Positions 56,411 to 64,000 of a stretch of DNA of 64,000 bases are shown here, piece after piece. The position numbers and the translations under genes are program-made. This DNA comes from Agrocybe praecox. Lineage: Eukaryota > Basidiomycota > Agaricomycetes > Agaricales > Agrocybaceae. Positions within the stretch are counted from its first letter, which is position 1; each line of letters opens with the position of its first letter. Below the pieces are notes generated by a model. The model was not told where the DNA came from. It ran no database searches and worked only from the letters and a program-made list of their open reading frames with translations. The stretch covers positions 2,294,001 to 2,358,000 of the forward strand of contig OZ024841.1 of NCBI GenBank assembly GCA_964017145.1, read 5' to 3'.

Positions 56411-56616
56411 GCTAGTAAGAGACGATAGGGAGTATGTTCAACAATAAAAGTAAAAGAGAGGGTTCCCCGGCTTGGGTACAACCAATCTCCTGCTTGAAGT
56501 TGATGAACAAATTGGAGCTAAGGGACGATGGGGAGTATGTTCAACAATAAAAGTAAAAGAGAGAGTTCCCGGGCCTGGGCACAACCAATCTCCTACTTGA
56601 AGCTGATGAACAAATT
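56411..56616. repeat. Tandem duplication (2 x ~103 bp) between the TET/JBP and KDZ genes
   Basis: AGTATGTTCAACAATAAAAG recurs at 56431 and 56534, with about 100 bp of flanking match (CAACCAATCTCCT, TTGATGAACAAATT). It occupies half of the 415-bp divergent promoter region and holds a CAACCAATC box twice. It could duplicate binding sites or a start site. Confidence 0.8.
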
Positions 56617-56785
56617 CGCGCACAAGTTGGAAATAATAAAAATTTCAGATGGTCATGTGATCATTTCCGCCAGTATAAAAATAGGTATTGCTTACCTGGT
56701 GACCAGCCAATAACTCGTCATAATTCCAAAACTGAATCCAAGTTGCTCATATAACCCGCTTCTTGCTTCATAACCTGCTCCAGAA

Positions 56786-59700
56786 ATGTCAGTTTGGCCA
56801 AAGAAGAAGCCCAGAAAATCTAAAATCACGAACATGGTCTATCATGACGAAGTACCAGTCTTTGGAGAATACGATACAATTCACGCACAAGAAGCAAAGC
56901 TACTATGACTGGGTAATACTACTTTAGCGGCACCTATGGCTTGTGATCCTACATTATCAGCTACTTGCTGGGAAAACGCTTCCACCTGGGAACCACCGGA
57001 TAGCGAGGATTTCTCTCTCGATCCCACCACCGACTTGTATGAGTCTGTATTGAGCCGCGAAGTTATGCTCGACGCGCCAAGACAGCTGAAGAGGAAATGG
57101 AATAGAACCAAGGTATTGGTGAGTCGTAGTGGTCCATGCTCTCTATCTTCTTGCACGTCTTACAATATATGTTTCTCAGAAACGACCCCATGTGGTATGG
57201 AAAAATAAATATCGTCAAACATACTTGCACGAAATGATACATTGGTCAGGTCACGGTGACTTTTCCACTTTGGAGTCCTGTCCAGACTGCGTTTCGAGAC
57301 AGACAACCCCACAGGGTGCCCCTCTTTACCACTGTGAGGAGTGCTTCATCCCCGACCTCTGTTGTGCCCCTTGCTGCGTGAAGCGGCATCGCCAGCTTCC
57401 TTTTCATAGAATCAAGGTATATCCATAAATGTCTTTCGCTTTCTATGCACCTTAATTAACATCGGCTTAGAAATGGAACGGCACTCATTTCGAAAACACG
57501 ACTCTCAAATTTTTGGGCTTGAAGATTCAACTGAACCATTCTGGAATGAATTGCGAGAATCCTATCCCTTGCCATTCGAAACTTCTCATCTTACACACCA
57601 ATGGATTTCACGAGATATCAATTATGTATTGCGGATGCACTCGATCCATACCCTACCACCTACAACTCCTTCGCCGACGTCTGTATCCCTCAACGCAGCT
57701 TAACCCGAAGGCCTGTGCTACCTTCGAGCTGTTGAATCAGCTCCATAAATACTCGCTTACCACCAAGGCATCAACCTACGATTTCTACCGTGCTCTAGAA
57801 AAGCTCACTGACAGCACGGGCCTCAATCCCCAGTGATCGCGATACAGGGCTCTCTTTCGCATGATAATGCAATGGCGGCATCTAAAGATGCTAAAATGGG
57901 CAGGTCGAGCCCATGATCCCAGTGGAGTCGATGCAACCAAACCAGGCGAGCTATCTGTTAGGTGCCCCTCGTGCCCCTACCCCGGTATTAATCTGAGCGA
58001 TGGATGGGAGAGTGTGCCTGAGGGATTGAAGTAAGTTAATCTTTCACATGTCGCTCTTACTTTCATTTCTCATCGTTATGCTTCTTAGATTCCACTACAT
58101 GGTCGTATTATGCATGGACGCCAATTTCCATTTGAAAAACCAACTTGTTTCAAATTACTCGCAGGATCCTGGCCTGGGTATAGGGTGGGGCTACATGGTG
58201 CCACGTCAAGCATACGAGACGTACGTTCTAAGCAGGGCCGACGATGAGGATGTAAGTGCTATTGTTCTCTGCATATTCTCATCCGTTCAACATGAACTCC
58301 CAGATCAGTACGTGTGTAGGATTTCAAGCGCTGGCCAAAGCCAATACAAAGTTTTTGCGTGGCCTTCGTTACACTGGCGTAAATATGACCGTCTGCGGGC
58401 GCTCGGAGATGATAATGCCCGTTGGGGTAGGCAATCTTCATAAAGGAGAGAGGTTCGTTCATTATATATTTTGCCTTACCCTTCTGAAGAAATGCTGATA
58501 TTTATTTAGGTACGCCAATATGGATTACATCTTCGGTTCTGCCCTACAAAATGTGCTTGTTTCCCTCGTCATCATTAGCTACAACGTCGCCTGCCAATGG
58601 TTCATCAATTTATTCAAATGAATTGATGAACACTGGCCTCAAGAAATCAAGCCGCGATCAAGCATCAAACTCATCCCTGCTATTCCAAAGCTCCATGAGC
58701 CAATGCACCAATCTACAGGACATCAAATATACTCACTCAACTACCTACATGGCGTGGGGCTGACCGATGGTGAATGCCCTGAACACGTTTGGAGTCCTCA
58801 CAACCCATTAGGGAACTCGACAAAGATGCAGGCTCCTGGCTCCAGACACGACGTCTTGGATGACCACTTTGGGTTCTGGAACTGGGAGAAGTACATCGGT
58901 CAAGGGAAAACACTTGCATGTCGTTACCGGGGTGCAGTGGCAGATAGGAACGTACTTACCGAGAGCCATCAAGGATTGACTTCGACGCTCCGCTCGGAGA
59001 CTGTACTTGAGTGGGAAAGGCTATGTGACGAGTGGGAGTCGGCTCCGTTTCTGAAGAACGTCTTCAACCCTTATCACACGGATGGCAAGTGTAAGTACTT
59101 TCTCGTTTGTTTTTCTGGTTCATTCCTTCATTATTCTGCTACGTAGGTATCTCTGAGGCCTCTGTCAGGAAAGAATTCGCAGAGGAAGAAAAACAAGTGA
59201 TCGACTCTGGAGCTCCGCAAGTCCACTGAACGTCACCGTCTGCTTTCATACTTATGGCCCTTGAACTCGAACATGCGCAGTAGGTTGATTTTAACTACGT
59301 CTAGATTTGTTTCATTTACTTATCTATATTTCTCTGCTAAGGCGTCGCCTTCATCGCGCCATCAAGGACCCTTTAGCCTCATCCACCCTACGAAAGGAGG
59401 GATCAATCGCCGAGCAACGAAACACGTTGCAAACTCAAATCCGTGGATGGGAGTTACTTTTACTATTTACATGCCCGGGCTGTTGCAATACCAGAATGAT
59501 TGCAGATGCTCATCCACTCCTAGCCCATTTGTCCCCAATTCTGACCATCCTGAGGACGTCATCATTGTCCTCCCATTGCATATCCCCAAAGCTGTCAGAT
59601 CAACGATCTGCTATCCTGGTTTATCCCAGATTGAGGCAAAGATGCGGACGGCACAGTGCAGCGATGCCTTGGATGAACTACGACGTACGCTGAAGCTCAA

Positions 59701-60607
59701 GCAACGTATGGTGCTCTTCAAGAATCGGAACGTACGAGGGCAACGTGAGGGTACCCGTTCGAGGGCCCTCATAGATTCGGTTCATGCTCGAGCTCGACGA
59801 TGTGTTGACAAATATCGCGTAGCCAGGCAAGCAAAGATGGCTCTTGATGGACCTGGCGACTGGGAAAACATCTACCGGCCTCTCCTAGATAGTGACGTAC
59901 GAAGTTACCAAGACCCAGCAAAGGTTCCAAAGAGAGTTGGTTGCCCTGGAACGCTCGAGGATGGCCAGAGCAGCAGCTACGTTGTTGGAGAGGAGGAATT
60001 CACTCTCTTCAACGAAGTGTGCGCTAGTCGAGATGGCACAGGAGAAACTCGTAGAACCCTTTCCTGGATTTGGATGACACCTGGTGCGACCGAAGCCGAG
60101 GACGAAGGAGACGACATCGTGCTATCTGAATGGGCAAAGAGCAAAGCATGGGCATGCAGAGCCAAGGAGGAGGTCATGCTCTTGAAGGAAGAGATGCGAC
60201 GAGTGTTAGCTTATCTTTGATGGAAAGCGAAGGAGTGGCAGGATAAAATCAAAACCCAGACAAATGTATCCCTGCAATTAGCAGAGTCTCTTCATGCCTA
60301 CGCGGTGATGCAAGCCCAAAGGCAAAACTCTCTCGCACAAAATTTCACCAACTTGTGAAAGAAATCCTTAAAAACCACTCTCCTTGAGCAAGACATCTCG
60401 CCCGTACACACCGATACTGGTGGACCCAACACTGATGAAACCGTCGCATCACAAACAAGGCCAGAAGAGGGCCGGGACAACGACGATGAGGATGACAAAG
60501 CCGACGAGGAAGAATCAGACGATGAGGATGAGAACACTTTCCTCCTCTAGGAACAGGACACTCTTGGTATTGATGACTACGATATGGTCGATGTAGCTGG
60601 CGTCTAA
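56786..60607 (+). pseudogene. KDZ transposase of KDZ-A (CxC2 cluster), broken
   Basis: The frame starts MSVWPKKKPRKSKITNM at 56786. The CxC2 cluster follows (SCPDCVS, YHCEECFIPDLCCAPCCVKRH, about 57250-57420). The core has LHTNGFHEISIMYCGC, STYDFYRALEKLTDSTG, VLCMDANFHLKNQLVSNYSQ, NMDYIFGSAL, SYNVACQW and GECPEHVWSPHNPLG. The C-terminal part (KNRNVRGQREGTRSRAL, GETRRTLSWIW) ends in an Asp/Glu tail. Introns of ~50-60 nt separate the exons. Stops include TGA at 56906-56908, 57834-57836 and 58619-58621, and the frame breaks near 59220-59640. The second presumed catalytic Asp (YDIACQ in KDZ-B) is Asn here. It is therefore inactive. Confidence 0.87.
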
Positions 60608-60856
60608 GTCTATCACATGTTTTTTTTTCGCAAGTTTGTAGGTCTCAGCATATGTTTTTTGAACTTCAACCACCTTTGTCTTGTTCACTTTCTTTCCTTC
60701 TTGCCATATTTTGTTATATTCTTGTGCATGCCGCAGCCTGTAGTGCCACGTAGCACTGATATCCATATTAATGCAATAATAATATTTTGTGCTATATTTA
60801 GAATTACAGATTCCAATTCCAGAAACATGCAAAAGTGACGATATACCCAAAACGGA

Positions 60857-61350
60857 TATGTCACAACATGACGTCAGTTGATGGGCTATCAGAAAATTCC
60901 AGGCCTGGATAATTTTAGAGGCTGATATATCAAAAATGAAGATCAACGATCAATTATTAATAGCGAGCTGCTAAATATAACACTACACCAGTGTACAATA
61001 TTTTTAAACGTCATCCAAAGTCATCCGCGCCAATCCATCCCGTCCCGTCCTATTTTCGGGGGGCAAAGGGCGTCAAAAATTCAATATATATATATAGATC
61101 ACATATCTGGCTTTAGCGCCCTCAAACCGCCACCACTACGCCTGCAGAGCTTAATTGCAGGTTGCCGATGGCCAAAATGAGCTTGTTTGTTGGTGTTTAC
61201 CAACACCCACTGCTCTCTGAGCTCGGATGGCCTGCGGCACATGTTGGGGGCATGACATATCGTTGCTGGGGTGGGCAATTGCCCAGTATGATGTATCACC
61301 AAATGCACATATTGCCAGATTTGATACATCAGGTTGCCTTCAAAGGGTGA
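60857..61350 (-). repeat. KDZ-A right terminal inverted repeat
   Basis: The inverse of 34241-34740; ends ATTTGATACATCAGGTTGCC then CAAAGGGTG. 60608-60856 is the transposase 3' flank, with nothing recognised. Confidence 0.88.
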
Positions 61351-61975
61351 AGATGATCAGGTCAACCGCACCCAGTCCTTGGTACCCCTACAAGACAGCA
61401 CCATCGACAATGGTGACTTCCTTTTTAATGAGCCAAGGACTCATCGCGATGGTACGGGTGAAACTCGACGCACACTCTCATGGATTTGGATTTTGGCTAG
61501 TCTCGGGGATTCAGACAATGTTAATAATGACGACATATTACGCGTAGAATGGACAAAGAGTCGGGCAAGGGCGGCGAGGGCAAAAGAGGAAGTTTTGTTG
61601 CTGCAGGAGGAGATGAGATGCGTGCTTGCTTATCTAGTGTGGAAATCACAGTGGTGGAAGGAAAGGGTTTTTAGACATCAGGATACAACAGGTGATCTGT
61701 CGGAAGGCCTCAGAGCATACGCAATAGCTCAATCCGAAATCCAAATGTCACTCGTGTCCCATTTTCGAAAGCTCTGGGCCTCACCTTTACAAGACCCAGC
61801 TGAGAAAATTGACCCACCGGCATTAAATACACGTGATAATGACAATGATGAGGAAGATGGGGATGCAAGTATGCTCGAAAATGGAGCAGACAGTGATGAG
61901 CAAGCAGCATATACGTTGGATGACGATGAAGAAGGAGAGGAGGACTTCTTCGTTGATTCAGACGACAAGAATTAA
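61351..61975 (+). pseudogene. KDZ-C transposase, C-terminal ~200 residues
   Basis: An open frame from the KDZ-A border to TAA at 61973 matches the C-termini of the other two transposases (FLFNEPRTHRDGTGETRRTL, AKEEVLLLQEEMRCVLAYL), with a long acidic tail (DDDEEGEEDFFVDSDDKN). All N-terminal and catalytic parts are missing, because KDZ-A lies directly upstream. The last ~140 residues are better preserved than in KDZ-A. Confidence 0.85.
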
Positions 61976-64000
61976 CTTCTGCCAGATGACGTCGATTTTT
62001 GTCTGTATTTTTATGTATGTTTCACTTTTTTGTACGTAGAACATATTTATTACACTAAATAAATACACTCTACTATTTACTTTGTTCTACAGACGCCTGT
62101 ACGCCCACCCATCGGCGAGCTTGACGATGCGCTTGACCCGGTTATAGACTGGGCTGGCGTGAGAAATATCCAGATTTGGAAGAAATCAACCGTCGATGGT
62201 TGATTTCTTCCTTATCAATTGCCATCACCACTGCCGTTGATGACGCACCCAGCCTCTCCCTCTCCACATGGATGTGGGCAGTGCTCGCCACTACGACCGA
62301 TGATAGCGACAACCTCACCCTGCTCCTCCCTCTTCATAGGGATGTGAGCGGTTCAGGACAACGACGCTGACCACAGCAAGGACGACAACCCCACCTTGCT
62401 CCTCCCCTCTGAATAGGGATGTGAGCGGTGGAGGACGACGACAGCGACATGTTCATGGTACAACGACGCCACAATGCAACGACCACAACCACGATGAGGT
62501 CATCACCGCCACCAATGACGACCCCAACGACAGACGATGGCCACCGAACACAGACACGGTGTTGACGACACCATGTCCTTTCATGCTCCCTGGGACAAGG
62601 TGGAGGTGCGCGACCACGAGCTGGCACAAACGATGAGCGGGCAACGACCAACTGGCACCAACAACCAGCTGGCATCAACAAGCTGGCAGGCACCATCAAC
62701 GAACTGGCACCAACGATGAGTATGCACAACGACCAGTGGGGCACGAACGACCGTCACCGCCTCCAATGACGACCCCAACAACGGACGATGGATACCAAAC
62801 ACACACGGTGTTGACGACACCATGTCCTTCCATGCTTCCTGGGACAAGGTGGAGGTGTGCAACCACGAGCTGGCACCAACGACGAGCGGGGATCAACGAG
62901 CTGGCACCATCAATGATCTAGCAGGCACCATCAACGAGCTGGCACCAACAATGAGTATGCACAACGACCAGTGGGGCATGAACGACCGTCACCGCCTCTG
63001 ATGACGACCCCAACGATGAACGATGTACACCGAACACAGACACGGTGTTAACAACACCATGTCCTTCCATACTCCCTGGGACAAGGTGGAGGTGTGTGAC
63101 CACGAGCTGGCACCAACGATGATCAGGCAACAACGAGCTGGCACCAACGAACTGGCACCAATGATGAGTATGCAGAACGACCAGTGAGGCACGAACGACC
63201 ATCACCGCCTCCGGTGATGACCCAAACAACGCTGACCAAACACGGACATGGTGCAGTCACTACCATGTCCTTCCATCACCCTTCCATGCTCCCTGGGACG
63301 ATGAGCAGATGCTAACAATGACTGAGCACGAACAACAACAGAATGACGATGACAGAACAAGACCAACGATGACGATGACGGCGATGACCAATACAAGGGA
63401 GGGTGGGAGAGCAGGTGCCAGGGTGCGTAGGCAAGTGCAGCAGAGAGAAGGGACGAGCGGGGGCGAAGAACAGTACGAAGGCAATGCTCTCGTCTCATCT
63501 TCACATTTAGCTTCCGTTCTCCCTTTTTCTCTCCTTGTCCCCTTACATAGATGTAGTACAAGTTTTGTATGTATGTAAAGTAGTGTAACATGAAGAATCA
63601 AATTATTTTTGGATATCTTTATATATGTTTTAGAAAGGATGTACAAAAATGGCAATAACTGCCGAATAGGGAACTTCTGCCCAAAGCGAACACCGGAAAG
63701 TCTTTGCTGGGACTATCTAATCTAATCTAGATATAGAACATATGTATGTAGGGTAAATATAGTGTACAAAATGATTATATCATATTTATAAATAGCGCAA
63801 CGCCCGAAATTGTGAAAATGACCTAAAAATAACACGTCATCCACTTTTGTGTTTTGCAATCCACCCCGTCCTGCCCTCTTTTGAGGGCGCAAACGGTGCC
63901 AAAAAATCAAAATATATTTAGTCAATATATCTGAGCTTTTTCAGCGCCCCAAATGATGCCTGACGCAGCGCAGGAGCCCAATTACAGTGGTGGGCACTGT
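61976..64000 (+). mobile_element. KDZ-C right end with tandem repeats (continues past the window)
   Basis: Downstream of the transposase come an AT-rich spacer, a block matching the arms at 28950-29100 and 29540-29740 (GGATGTGGGCAGTGCTCGCC), and the GC-rich repeats. Then follow an AT-rich block and the terminal region (TCTAATCTAG, GCGCAACGCCCGAAA, GGAGCCCAATTACAG) also found at 30675-30981. The tip is not reached. The ORFs in the GC-rich part look like products of repeat sequence, not genes. Confidence 0.7.
62420..63310 (+). repeat. ~240-bp degenerate tandem repeat, about four copies
   Basis: Anchors such as CACCATGTCCTTYCATGCT followed by CCTGGGACAAGGTGGAGGTG recur near 62570, 62820, 63057 and, partly, 63264. 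The units differ by substitutions and indels. Confidence 0.85.

Larger units (their letters stand above)
34241..61350. mobile_element. KDZ-A: ~27-kb composite KDZ transposon carrying a TET/JBP gene
   Basis: It is bounded by ~490-bp inverted repeats (34241-34740 and about 60857-61350) that are nearly identical over most of their length. It contains an HMG-like gene (-), an RNase H1-N-like gene (+), a coiled-coil gene (-), a TET/JBP gene (-) and a KDZ transposase gene (+), plus the nested KDZ-B, a Tc1-like element and K2. Without KDZ-B it would be about 14.7 kb. KDZ elements and their association with expanded TET/JBP genes in basidiomycetes are established. The flanks (LINE left, KDZ-C transposase right) do not match, so no target duplication is seen. 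Confidence 0.82.

Noticed and set aside
62334..63655. Several 100-130-aa ORFs on the minus strand
   Set aside because: They repeat with the ~240-bp tandem units, and the reading frames change with unit length. Not genes.

Overview
This window is transposon-dominated DNA from a filamentous basidiomycete, most likely an Agaricomycete; I would not name a genus. The evidence is KDZ (Kyakuja-Dileera-Zisupton) transposases with CxC2 cysteine clusters, a TET/JBP oxygenase gene next to one of them, short 47-67 nt introns with GTNNGT donors, a Tad1-like LINE family with an RNase H domain, and Ty1/copia elements. I saw no ordinary housekeeping gene.

Region 1 (1-16133) is a nest of copies of one Tad1-like LINE, called L1-L6 here. 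The family has a zinc-knuckle ORF1, an ORF2 of endonuclease, reverse transcriptase and RNase H, a hairpin-rich 3' UTR and a poly(A) tail. The copies are mostly 5'-truncated and inserted into each other. They are further split by a MITE-like element (K1), a solo copia LTR and a 200-N assembly gap (8914-9113). Region 2 (16134-21395) is a full-length Ty1/copia element with an open 1378-aa Gag-Pol ORF. Its two flanks do not match. Region 3 (21396-27940) holds a partial tRNA-like insertion, more LINE pieces and a truncated second copia with its 5' LTR. Region 4 (27941-34240) holds a long inverted-repeat remnant built from KDZ-type ends (KDZ-C), another KDZ end, a LINE 5' half with an open ORF1, and a LINE 3' half interrupted by a 270-bp insertion with a tRNA-like cloverleaf.

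Region 5 (34241-61350) is the most interesting part. A ~27-kb composite KDZ transposon (KDZ-A) is bounded by ~490-bp terminal inverted repeats. Left to right it holds an HMG-box-like gene (-), a gene with a possible RNase H1 N-terminal-like domain (+), a small four-exon coiled-coil gene (-), a TET/JBP-type 2-oxoglutarate/Fe(II) oxygenase gene (-), and a KDZ transposase gene (+). A second 12.4-kb KDZ transposon (KDZ-B, 39684-52087) is inserted inside its (+) cargo gene with a 7/8-match target duplication. KDZ-B lies in the opposite orientation and has the same gene order without the TET/JBP and coiled-coil genes. A Tc1/mariner-like element (44405-46011) sits inside the KDZ-B transposase gene, and a MITE-like element (K2) inside the KDZ-A HMG-like gene.

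Region 6 (61351-64000) is the C-terminal part of a third KDZ transposase followed by a KDZ-C-type right end with ~240-bp tandem repeats.

Almost every protein gene is broken. Many stops are TGA at places where a relative or the family pattern suggests CGA, which looks like C-to-T decay of methylated CpG or a RIP-like process. The clear exceptions are the copia-1 Gag-Pol, the KDZ-B RNase H1-N-like gene and the small coiled-coil gene.
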